From Daphnia carinata (lineage: Eukaryota; Arthropoda; Branchiopoda; Diplostraca; Daphniidae): a stretch of 64,000 nt of DNA. The position numbers were made by a program, and so were the translations under genes. This document shows positions 51,501 to 61,469 of the stretch, piece after piece; the stretch's first letter is position 1; each line of letters opens with the position of its first letter. The notes under the pieces were generated by a model. It made no database searches, had not been told where the DNA came from, and saw only the letters and a program-made list of their open reading frames with translations. Where the stretch lies: assembly GCF_022539665.2 (NCBI RefSeq), contig NC_081334.1, positions 2,480,001-2,544,000 of the forward strand. Reading direction: 5' to 3'.

Positions 51501-54500
51501 GCCGCTGCAGCAGCGTCGGCCGCAGCTGAAGCGGCTTCAACTTCGGAATCAGCGGCGGCTTCATATTGAAGCTCAGCTTTCTGAACGTAGTTGGAAGGGA
51601 AAACACCGGTACGGGCTCCAATAGTTCCAGTCCACCAATCTCCATCTTTCTTGATAATTGCCACCATTTCACCAGCCACGAATGACAAGTCTCCCGGCTC
51701 GTTCGATTCATAGGGATACATAGCTACGTAGAAATTGTCTTCTAGTCCAGCGGCATTTTTTGAAAATAAATAAAAACGAAGAATAAATATAATATTACTC
51801 AACTCATATAAACTTTAACTATACCTTTGCTATTTTGCGCGAAAACGATTGATTTAGGAGATTGAGGTGTAGCATCGGTGTGGAAAAGGGACACAAATGA
51901 TTTTGGAAACCAACCACTTCTACCATTACATTGGCCAAACCACCAAAGATCTTGTTGTTCGCGAACTAAAATGACATCTCCTTTGTTAAAGGAGAGATGG
52001 TTATCCTTTTTGCCCTGCCAAACGTAAATGGCTTCCGCTTTCAAATTGTCGACAATTTCGCCCTGAATCCATCGTTAAAAAGGAATTTAACACAAATAGA
52101 CGCAACATCAACGGGTAGGTTCACTATACTTGTCCACGGATAGGAGACGACGATTCATCTGGTACTCTAGTTCCAACTGGCATAAAAGCAGAATGAGACG
52201 CTTCTATAGCGGCTGAAACAGATGCACCTGCATCAGCGATGGATCCATTGTCGCTGACGTTCTCCGGCAGTTCTTGGATGCCTTCCAGAGGGTGTCGTTT
52301 TGCTCCTGTTATGGGGCTATCAACATTACTGCCTCCTGTCGAACTACCTGTATCTGGCCATCCCCCTTGATCCATCTTTTCCACATAAGCCTCTGGGAAC
52401 CAGCCAACGTGGCCACGTACTTCGCCACTCAACCAACCGGGTTCGTTTGAAAGCGACTCCGTGACCTGATTGTTCAAGATATCAAAACTAAATTAGCAGT
52501 TACTACTTCAGAATTAAAGACGTAAATATTACCATGATAATATCGCCAGGCTGAAACGAGATTTCGTCTCCATTACGAGCCACAAACTCGTACAATGCCC
52601 GGTATCGCGTCACAGCAGCATTGGAGCTAACTTCAACTGCTGCAGGGGTGGCTCCGGTACTAACTGGCCAACTGTTAGTCGAATCAGACCAGGAGTCATT
52701 ACCCCAAGACTGTTGCTTGCCACCAGTAGCACGCAACAGAAGAACTTCCTCTCGCTTTTTAAGGTACGCCTTGTGTGTTTCTTGACAGGTACGAGCTAGT
52801 ATAGACATCTCCTTCCTCAAAGCGCTTAACTGGGCATTGTTGTTTTCAGAATCTTCAATTTTTTTGTTCAACTAAAAAAAAAGATTTAAATATCGTTCAA
52901 ACATTTGGCTATGACTAAGAATCAAAAAGCATTATTTGAGTAACCTCTTCTGTCAACAACTCGAGCTTCTCTTTCGATTGATTTAGCGCGATTTGACGAG
53001 CTGTGGTGTTCTGGATTAGGTCGGCGTCACCTAGAATGATTAGGAGGCTCAATATCATTAAAGAAATTTAAGAGCATCAATCTTTTAAGGCAACGGCTGT
53101 CCATACCTGCGTTAGGTGTGGTGGCCGCATTCATTCGATTTTTAGCTTCTAGTCTAACTTTTTCTTGGCTGACGGTAAGAAGACGTTGATTTTGTTCCCG
53201 AAGCTGCGTCTTCAGTGCTGAAAGTTGCTGCATTTGCGTGTCACGTGTAGTACGCATACCGTCAATTGTATTCTTAGTTTCAGCGACGCCTGTTCGCGTT
53301 TCAATTATTTTTGAAGATAGCTCCATCACTCTGTCATCCTAAAACGACCATGAATTTCAAAATACATGTGACAGCTAACCAAATAAGATTATGTTACCAG
53401 GACAGAGAGTTCCGTTTGAAGACGTTGGTGATTTGCACGAAGAAGAGCGACCTTCTCCTGCTCTTTCTGTTTTTGCTGGAGAAGTTCCTGAAGTCTCTGT
53501 TTCTGCCACTCCAATTGCCGTTGTCTTTCCATTTCTTTCCTCGCAGCTTCACGCTGCTCCAACATTTTACGGCGCTGTTCTTCTTTTTCCTGTTATAAAA
53601 GGTCTGTTTAGCAACTACCAATTGAACCATGTTTTCATCTTCTTTTAGAAATTCATGTACCATTTCAAGTTCGCGTTGTTTGGCCAGCTTTTTCTCCAAT
53701 TCGGCTTGCTGACGGCGCTCTTGTTCTAGACGCAATTTTTCTTTCCGTTCGTATTCCTCACGTTCTTTTCTTTGTCTTTCTTCTTGCTCGCGACGTTGTT
53801 GTTCTGCCAAAGCTTTCCTGCGCTTATCAAGCTCAGCTTGACCTGAAGAAGAAATAATTCATTTTTCCATTAATATAAAACACTTTCTATTTAGAACAGC
53901 AACAAACCTTTATCGAAATTTTCTTTTCGTTTATCCTCAAAGGAAACTGGGGATGTTACTTTCCCATCGTCCGAAGGAGGCGGTGGCGTTCCGGCAAAAG
54001 CTTGGGCAAGCGATTCCGGTGTAGAGGATCCTTTTGGGCTGACTACTGAACCAGTTACAGCAGGTAAACTAGGTCGCCGAAAGCTTGGCGGTACAAGGTC
54101 GTGCGGTAATACATCTGGTAACCTATCTCCAGCTCGAACACAGTCGCACAAATGCATGGCTAATACAAATTCGTCACAAGACAAGCGTCCATCCATATCG
54201 ATATCAGATAGTCCCCTATAAAATTAATTTAAATAAAAGTATTTTGTAAGAGACTTTCTTGGTCATGGTTTTCTTCTAGATGTTATACCAAACGCGGGCT
54301 AATAATGGTTGTGGTAGCTGAGTCTGGACAAGTATCCCACGAGCTTGAACACCTGTCAAGAATCCTGTTTTTCCACGATCATGGCTATTGAAAACTTGTG
54401 CATACTTCAATTTCGATGAATGCGGCACAGTCCATTCTACCGACCTGCAGATTCATAAAAGTGACTTTTTCGTCTATAATCTAATGGCTGAATGTAGAAG

Positions 54501-55517
54501 AAAACTTTACTTACGATTCTCTGCTAGCAATAGATGGGGCTCTCGCGACTGGTTTTGTCGAATCAGGAGTATTTGGCTTCGAACCATCAAAACTGAATGA
54601 TGAACCAGGGAATCCTGACGCAACAGCCGGTGCTGCAGCAGCGGAAGGAGGTGATACTATTCCTGCATTGCCTGGCATGTTGTTTGCCATTAAAGGTAAC
54701 CCAACAGGAGAACCAGCACCAAGGAGTGGAAGGTTTGCTGGAACAATAGGTTGGATCATGGGCTGCATCATGGGCTGTATCATCGGCTGCATCATTGGTT
54801 GCATCATAGGCTGTATCATGGGTTGCATTGTTGGTTGCATTGTTGGCTGCATTACAGTCTGTATCATAGGCTGTACCATGGGTTGAGCCATTGGCTGTAT
54901 CATGGGTTGGATTGTTGGTTGAACTAATGGTTGATTGGTTGGATGCGGTGCCACGACTGTTGATGGAGGTTTGACAGCAGCCATGGGCAACGGTTGGATT
55001 ACTACTGCTGGAGTCATTCCTAGAGGAGCCAAGGGGACTCCCATCATAGTTGCAGGAGGGGTTCCAGCAGAAGAGGCTAAAAAATAAACAAACAAACCAA
55101 ATAAGAAATACATTTTCACACAACAGATGAAAACAGAATTTGTAAGGCTATTTTACTTGTCAGTCCAGAAGATGCAGAATTCCTTAAATTAGGTGGCAAA
55201 ACTTTAGGAATATCAAATCCTCTAAGTTTAGCATTTATCAACTTGCATGCAATGCTAAATTCAGTGAAGTCAAGCTTGCCATCAGAATTGATGTCGGCCA
55301 GTTCCCTTTAAAGACAAAAGAAAACTTTAGCACTTGTTTATTTATCATTACATTTCAAAGTGTACCATATGTGACCAAGAATTACAGGGGGGAGCTGAGA
55401 TTGCAAAAGGAAACCTTTAGCTTGGTCTCCGCTAACAAATCCACCAGCCGGTTTCAATGAGTTAAACTGCTCGACATACCGAGCCTTTTCTTGAGGCAGA
55501 ATGACGAAAGGATCCAT
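45519..55517 (-). CDS. Itsn: Intersectin (Dap160), long form with DH-PH-C2
   Basis: Twenty-nine minus-strand exons join in phase to 1815 aa: 55367-1..55517 (55366..55517), 55157..55305, 54515..55076, 54289..54444, 53908..54215, 53661..53842, 53398..53589, 53107..53338, 52945..53030, 52533..52871, 52130..52465, 51825..52062, 51407..51741, 51237..51305, 50988..51131, 50729..50912, 50522..50649, 50342..50459, 48268..48401, 48101..48207, 47970..48042, 47638..47844, 47491..47574, 47259..47414, 47047..47187, 46753..46981, 46041..46121, 45739..45912, 45519..45670. Domains in order: EH1 (about 10-105), a QPM-repeat linker, EH2 (290-390), coiled coil (445-700), five SH3 domains (about 760-1290), DH, PH and C2 (1690-1810). 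Intersectin scaffolds clathrin endocytosis, binding epsin/dynamin, and its DH-PH activates Cdc42. The identification is firm; a few donor choices were set by frame. Confidence 0.95.
48402..50341 (-). other. Large intersectin intron separating the SH3 and DH parts
   Basis: This 1.94-kb intron is far longer than the others in the gene. It is purine-rich on the plus strand (pyrimidine-rich on the coding strand). No coding exon was found in it. It coincides with the boundary at which short and long intersectin isoforms diverge in other animals, so it may contain the 3' UTR and polyA site of a short form. Confidence 0.5.
54750..54935 (-). repeat. In-frame 12-bp coding repeat encoding QPM-type tetrapeptides
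   Basis: Inside intersectin exon 3 a 12-bp unit repeats about 15 times. It encodes QPM preceded by I, M, V, A or T (for example [12 protein letters not shown]). Wobble and first-position differences show that it is not freshly expanded throughout. Confidence 0.85.
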
Positions 55518-56410
55518 ATTTGTTACACTGGTTTCGAGAATCTACGAAAATCGTTATGCCCTGTTTTATTTTAGGGTTTTAAAACTGAATCACATTCAAG
55601 AATTCAGATTGCTACTCCAAACATGGTTTTACACATAAATCGGCAAACGATTTCCCACTGGGGCAAGTTATGAGAGAATGACGACAAAATGTGACTGAAT
55701 CAATTGTGACAATTGATTTCCACGTGAAACAAATGCCGATCGCTTACTGGAAAAAGTCTAGATTAGACAGCCTAACCACTCGTAGTCTGTTTTCCCGTCT
55801 ACACTAAGGCAGCGCAGTCTGCACAGGTACTGTACTGAGAGCAAAGGGGGCGGCAGTGATACCCCGTGGGCGGAAACCAAGACATTTCGAGTTGAAGGTT
55901 GCTTGCCTCATTTTTTTAGATGTTACATGTTAGGCATGTATTGTCGTCACTCGTCACATTGGCGCTGCGGAAAATCGCTTGCGTACCGAATCCTATCTAG
56001 GTATAATTCATCATCAACATTGCCATGCGACATTAAAAATGTTAAATATTTGAGCAATATATAAATTTTTTTGCACTATTTTGCAAAAAAATCTTCTCTA
56101 CTCTATCAAAAAAGCAAGGAAAAATGGGGAGGAGTTTTGTGGCCCGCCACATTGTGCATTTGCTGTGATTGGCTGGCGGGGGGACTACTGAAAAAAGGGT
56201 TCACCGTGGCTGTAGTGAATCGGCGGGATGAGGCGTTTGGAAGACTAGAATGTGTATGGAAACGTGGATAAAGGCAACTTTTCAGTCAAAGGGCATTGCT
56301 TATAACGGGTGGGCGACAGCACGTAAGCCGACGGGCAGGGATAGCGGGTGTTTTGCAAAATCATGTTGGCTAAATACCTTTTTCACAAAAAAAATTTTTT
56401 AAATAGTATA

Positions 56411-56480
56411 ATAACAAAGATTCGAACCCGTGAAATCAGCGTGGCAGCTGCAATCTATGCCACAGCGCTGCATATGTCAA
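56411..56480 (-). other. tRNA-like sequence (minus strand)
   Basis: A B box GGGTTCGAATC (56419..56429) and an A-box-like GCGCTGTGGCATAGATTG (56451..56468) occur on the minus strand at tRNA-like spacing. No clean cloverleaf could be drawn. It is probably a tRNA-derived SINE head or pseudogene. Confidence 0.4.
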
Positions 56481-56544
56481 TCACTTACAACTCACATAAG
56501 CTACCTATTTGAATGAGCGACAACCATAGCAAAATTTTGTTGGG

Positions 56545-56606
56545 ATGTGCGGTACAATGGTTATCACCCTCGCTTTGTATTCTTTCGACCCCGGGTTCCG
56601 ATTTCC
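56545..56606 (+). other. tRNA-like sequence (plus strand), possible SINE head
   Basis: An A box TGCGGTACAATGG (56548..56560) and a B box GGGTTCCGATTTCC (56593..56606) resemble the 5' part of Asp/Glu/His-type tRNAs. They are followed by a repetitive ATTC/TCATC-rich tail, as expected for a tRNA-derived SINE. Confidence 0.45.
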
Positions 56607-57466
56607 AATCCCTCCATCTCCTCCCACCACCTCCATAATATCATCATTCAAGATTCGCAAGATTCTTCATCTCATCGGATTACGCAACATTCAGCATCTT
56701 CATTACAACGGATTCTCAAGATTCTTCGAATTATGCAAGATTGTACATCCTCATCGTTTCGGACATCAAATACACCAAATGACAACGCTGGATTCATGAA
56801 AGAAGAAAAAAAAACAAGAGCCTTGCCTACTATAAAGGGGCTAAAATGGCACACACAAAAAAATCGATCTGTAGTACCGTTCACTACACCTTAAAGATCG
56901 ACCCACAAACTTGAGGTAGATATGAAGTAATCGTAGCCTGTAGGTTGTTCGTAAGTCTCCCCATGGCCACTAGGTGGATGTGGAGTCATGGATGCAGGCA
57001 GCTAATCATCGGGATATGTGACCCTCTTCGATACCAATAAGTTTTTGTTTTGTTTGTGTGCCTAACACCAGACTATTAGGTTAGTAGGTTGACAGGCTAG
57101 TATTTGATCAAACGCCTAACTCATAACTCGTTTCGAACTCGTTTTTGCGTAGCAATCACCCTGGCTACTCTAGTAAAAATACAGCACGCTATAAGCGTTG
57201 TCTTCGAAAAAAGGGCATTCCTCTGTTATAGAAAATTAAACCAAAAGTTTGTTTAATGGGATAATATGTCCATCAAACATATTTACTTGGTCTTCTCGTG
57301 GTGGCTGACCATGTGGTTATTGTTGCTGAACTGGTGTTGATCGAAAACCAAAACCATCTACTTAAGTGTTTTCAATTTCCCCTTCAATACCGTAAACTAG
57401 TAAAGGGTTTTGAAATGTAATAGAACAATTCAGTCTCCTTTCTGTGCAAGTTGGCGGTACCAGCAT

Positions 57467-57797
57467 TCACGTGGAATTACGATAATCAGGCGTGAAATTC
57501 TTACAAGTTGTATGAAAATGGCATCGGCATAATTCGTCATCGAAGCTGGGGTGCTTAGTATTTATGCACTGTAAAAAGGAATAAAGCAATAAAACACTTA
57601 CCAACATATATGGTGAATTATTGGCAGTATTACAAGGGTGGTTTCTTGGTGTTCTTCCTCCAGAGTCCAGACCTCCATCTATTATGACGACATTTTGTTT
57701 TAGCAAACTAATGGTTTCAAAGTAAGAACGTCTGCTTCCACAGCAAGCACATACAAGCACAGCAATATGGACAACAATTCTACAACGAACAAATTCC
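57467..57797 (-). CDS. Cysteine-rich small protein, partial model
   Basis: Two joined exons support coding on the minus strand: 57602 up to about 57797, and 57467..57568, linked in phase by a GTAAGTG donor and a TACAG acceptor. The translation has a hydrophobic, cysteine-bearing start (VVHIAVLVCACCGSRR), then VVIIDGGLDSGGRTPRNHPC, then CINTKHPSFDDELCRCHFHT and a second-last cysteine before the stop. This resembles a small secreted cysteine-rich protein. No convincing start codon was found: upstream hydrophobic frames near 57891..58094 could be the signal-peptide exon, but they lack an ATG. A TATAAATA motif at 57800..57807 on the minus strand may be the promoter of a shorter transcript. Family not recognised. 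Confidence 0.35.
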
Positions 57798-57829
57798 AAT
57801 ATTTATAGTAAAACATTACTTACTTATTG

Positions 57830-59214
57830 AATCCTTTCGTTGGGAATTTTGCTCATGCTTCTGAATCCCATTATAGGAACTAGAAAGCAATTATTGGTTG
57901 GAAATGATTGACACTGTATCACGTACAAACGAAAGATACAAAGTGGAAGCTCTAACAATACCCGCCAAAAACAACAGGAAAAATATCACGTGATCAGAAG
58001 CTAAACCAATCAGCTTCTTTATATAACTTCCAGCAGATGGCGAGTAGTTTCTGCCGCGAAATCGTTGGCGGCAGTGGTTAGTCAATGTACGCACGCCTTT
58101 TTTTCTTCTATTGCATGATTGAAATTTCTTAAGTATTATACATGTTTATTGGAGATTCTTTTATGTTCTGATATTTTCGCGCCTTTGTCTCGAGCAGCAA
58201 TACAAATGGCATTTATCATTCAAATCTGGTATTCGTCCTATTTCGCGGTCTACAACTAAAATCCATACATCTAAAATAAAAACATTTTGTTTTACGACAG
58301 TTTCAGTGTACTTAAAATAAAAATTGATTCGAATGGCAGTTTGAGAAGTTGAGATTATCTGGTAACCCGATTACGCCGATTTGTACCCTGTTTGCCCCGT
58401 TTCATGAAATTACACATTTTGTTTTATTCTTAAACTTGCTTTATTTATTTCTCATGTTTTTGGCTTGTCGTATTGGTTTCAAGTGGTATTTTGAACATAA
58501 CCAAATTGCTTAAAAAATATCTACTCGAGTGTACCCGATTGACAATTTTTCGGGTACGTTTAGTTTTAAAGTAATAAAAATATAATTTTTAGATTCCTGG
58601 TAACACAAGGAATGTCACGGTATAACTTAAAATATTAAATTTAATGATTTATAATTAAATTTTAAGTATTGAAATGTGTGTAAACTACCATGAAGTGTCG
58701 CTAAAATAGTGGCAAGTTACACTTATTTCATTGAAAACACCGTTATTTAGCAAAATAATATTTTATTAAATAAAAATATTATAAAGGTGAACAAGTATTG
58801 GTATTGCATTAAAAAAACTGAAAAAATAAACAATAAACGTGTATTAAAATTTTCCATGACGGCAACGCCTAACTTAACCCTATGCCTTTGCATGAGGAAA
58901 CGCCAGAAATGATAAATGTCAGGCACATGGGTTAAGCATTGTTGCTACGGCTGAGACTAGATTGCGTGGAATTCGCATTCTAGAGAGGTAGTTTGTAAGT
59001 TTCTTTCGTTTTGTAGTTGTCAATATCACTTTTGTTTTTATTTTCAATTATGCAATCGGTAGCCTATCAAATTTCCTTCAATGTTCATTTGTTTTTTCCC
59101 CAAAATGTTTTACTTTACTTTATATAAGAAAGAAAAATGGTACTGGGATCGTTGTTAACGCAGTTTCCTCATGAAATCAACTGTATATAAGAGTTGGTAA
59201 TACAAATATGTATT
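57830..59214. other. AT-rich intergenic sequence
   Basis: No supported exon is seen, except that minus-strand hydrophobic frames near 57891..58094 might belong to the gene at 57467. One copy of the ATGTACGCACGCC motif lies at 58085..58097, followed by a T tract. Confidence 0.35.
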
Positions 59215-59733
59215 GGCGTGCGTACATCTGGTGACTACAGGATCCCACCTGGAGAGGACGTCATGAACGCGAACAAGTGTTGGAAGACAACGGTGATAGT
59301 GGTGATAGGTGATATGATAACAGTGAGCGATGCTAGTGGGCGTATAAAAGGCAAATGAAAAAAAAGTAGCAGAATTACAGTGAGCGATGCTAGTGGGCGA
59401 ATTAAGGGCAAATGAAAAAAAAAGTAGCAGAATTACAGTGAGCGATGCTAGTGGGCGAATAAAAGGCAAATGAAAAAAAAAAATAGCAGAATTACAGGTG
59501 AGCGATGCTAGTGGGCGAATCAAAGGCAAATGAAAAAAAGTAGCAGAATTACAGTGAGCGATGCTAGTGGGCGAATTAAAGGCAAATAAAAAAAAAAGTA
59601 GCAGAATTACAGTGGGCGATTCAAGTGAGCGAACAATGAATGTAACCATAGTAGACGAAATAAGAAGACAGTGAGAAACCAGTGTTCGAGATGGCAGACG
59701 AATGGGATACCTGATACTGGATGTACGCACGCC
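59215..59733. mobile_element. Possible element bounded by 14-bp inverted repeats
   Basis: GGCGTGCGTACATC at 59215..59228 is the exact complement of GATGTACGCACGCC at 59720..59733. The segment between is 491 bp and contains the 58-bp minisatellite. A third copy of the motif lies at 58085 in direct orientation to the right-hand one. No target duplication is obvious. It could be a fold-back or MITE-like element, or independent motif copies. Confidence 0.4.
59321..59640. repeat. About 58-bp minisatellite, five and a half copies
   Basis: The motif CAGTGAGCGATGCTAGTGGG recurs at 59321, 59378, 59436, 59495 (with one extra G), 59552 and 59610 (variant). Units are 57-59 bp and differ mostly in the length of an A run. 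The long minus-strand open frame across it (59155..59784) is a product of the repeat and I do not call it a gene. Confidence 0.9.
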
Positions 59734-60108
59734 TTTTTTTTTTTTTGATGACTGAAGCAAGCTTATGACAGGTTCAGACCACATTTAAAGATTTGCTTTA
59801 AATGTGTAACACCATTAGGGCGTACAGTAGTGCGGCTAGCAGGAAAATAGGTAGGCAGGCTAGTTAATCAATAAAGAAATCGCGCCAAACTTGTAACGAG
59901 TATTAAAATTAATATAAGACAGTTACTCTTTTTCCTGCTAGATGTCAAAACTCTGACAACTTCAAAATGAATAAATTCGTCTGCTTTACAAAACTGAATG
60001 ACACAGAACTTTTTGTTTCGAAAAGATATTGGTAAAATTTAAATCGTGGTAGGTGGAAAAAATCCAAAGTGAAAAAAAGTTGACAGATCCGCTTATCTGC
60101 ATAAAAAA

Positions 60109-61200
60109 ATGGAATTAATGTCATCTCAAGCCTTCGAAGATCCCAGCACAATCGAAGAAATACCTGAAGATGATGACGACGAAGGCTTTGTTTCATTTGA
60201 CAGTTCTAAGTATAATTTGTATAGTGGTAGCAGCGAAATACGTTGTTCACCCAGTAGCCAGCCGTGTTTAATTTTGGAATTTATGGATTTCAGGATACCT
60301 GTGTATACAGTTATGCTAGAAGAAACAACTCGAGAAAAATGCAAAACTATTATCATTTGTGAAGGAATAGAGGCAACAGGTAAAAAATATAAGATAAAAA
60401 AACCACCAAGTCAGCAGTATTTCTAATTTTTATTATTAACATTTGCTTATACTAGATTTTGCCAAAAGTCATCTTCCTCTTGTTGGTAGTGAACCTATTG
60501 GGAAACTTGTGAAGAAAACACAGTTAGATAAGTCTGAAGTTGAGATCTGGGGATTCCAGTATAAGGAACCTGAACCATCATGGTTTTTTCAAATCAATGA
60601 GGAAACTTTATTGTGCACCTGTAATCCCACAATTTCATCAGAAGATTTTTCGTTGTTTGCCAAAACCGTAAGTTTAGCCTTTGGTGTTAAACATGGACCA
60701 CTAATAGTAATCACGGTTTTTTCTTTTTCACAGGTGATAACTAGTTTTAATAGCACCATGGCTGTGGTGATATTAACTGTATCTCCTATCACAAATTACA
60801 AAAGTGATGACCATACCACCTCCACAGAGGCACCACTAATAAGAACTTTAGCCACTTCAGCATTCAACTCAAATGGCTTTGTAAAAAACATCAGACTTGA
60901 GCAGCCTAACATATTAGGAGGGTTGGCGGCAGGATGTATTTTAAAATTTACTCCAATAACAATTGAAAGACAGTTCCAGCCTAACATCTTGTATCGTCTC
61001 TAGTTTTGACGGTATGCGACATAAAACAAATACCAGCCGTTGCATGTGTCGCTTTTTCTTCCAATTTGGACGCAGACGTAGTGAATGGATTTACTACATT
61101 CTTGCACTCAGTCGAATGTACTCAACAACTACAAATCAGCCCGACAAAGCGCTTCCCAGTTCGTGACAAGTGCACCAAAACTGGTAATTTATACATTTAA
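60109..61200 (+). CDS. Psmg1: Proteasome assembly chaperone 1 (PAC1)
   Basis: Four exons, 60109..60379, 60456..60667, 60734..60935 and 61004..61200, join in phase to 293 aa (human 288). PSMG1 pairs with PSMG2 and guides assembly of the 20S proteasome alpha ring in the cytosol. An acidic N-terminal stretch (IPEDDDDEG) precedes the PAC1 domain. The most diagnostic part is central: a hydrophobic strand (VVILTVSPITNYKSDD), then RTLATSAF and LEQPNILGGLAAG, which match the family pattern of a Tyr-Lys-Thr/Ser segment followed by LEQPN. The N-terminal third is divergent. The gene is tail-to-tail with the SLC22 transporter, with 269 bp between stops. Confidence 0.85.
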
Positions 61201-61469
61201 GTTGCGTTGAGGTAATACACTGCATTTTGAGGTGTGTGTTCACTGTTAAGAATTCCTGGCAGATTTCCACACACAAGGTTTAACTGTTAAACCAAGAATT
61301 GTCACTGTCTTTTGGTGGTACAATGATATTGTTTTTGTATAACATGCAAGATCCATGAGATTTCAATGAAAATAATGTCTTAGTATATTTCAGTTTGATG
61401 AAAAGAAACATATCCCATTGTGATTTGATGTCACTGAAAATGTAAGAATAGAAAAAAAATCAAATGGCT
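61201..61469. other. Tail-to-tail 3' UTR region of PSMG1 and the SLC22 gene
   Basis: There are 269 bp between the two stop codons. No canonical AATAAA was seen on either strand, so both genes probably use variant polyA signals or have overlapping 3' ends. Confidence 0.5.

Larger units (their letters stand above)
55518..57466. other. Repeat-rich intergenic island
   Basis: Upstream of intersectin, this holds its promoter on the left. Two tRNA-like sequences lie near 56.4-56.6 kb. Right of these, from about 56640 to 56760, comes a low-complexity stretch in which ATTC, TCATC and AAGATTCT motifs recur. No supported coding exon was seen; overlapping frames at 56545..56894 run through the repeat. 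Confidence 0.4.

Noticed and set aside
59321..59640. CRISPR-like array
   Set aside because: Units are contiguous and homogeneous with no unique spacers, in a eukaryotic genome. It is a minisatellite.
59155..59784. 209-aa minus-strand frame
   Set aside because: It runs through the 58-bp minisatellite and its repeated segments are the repeat translated. No splice structure and no ATG in good context.
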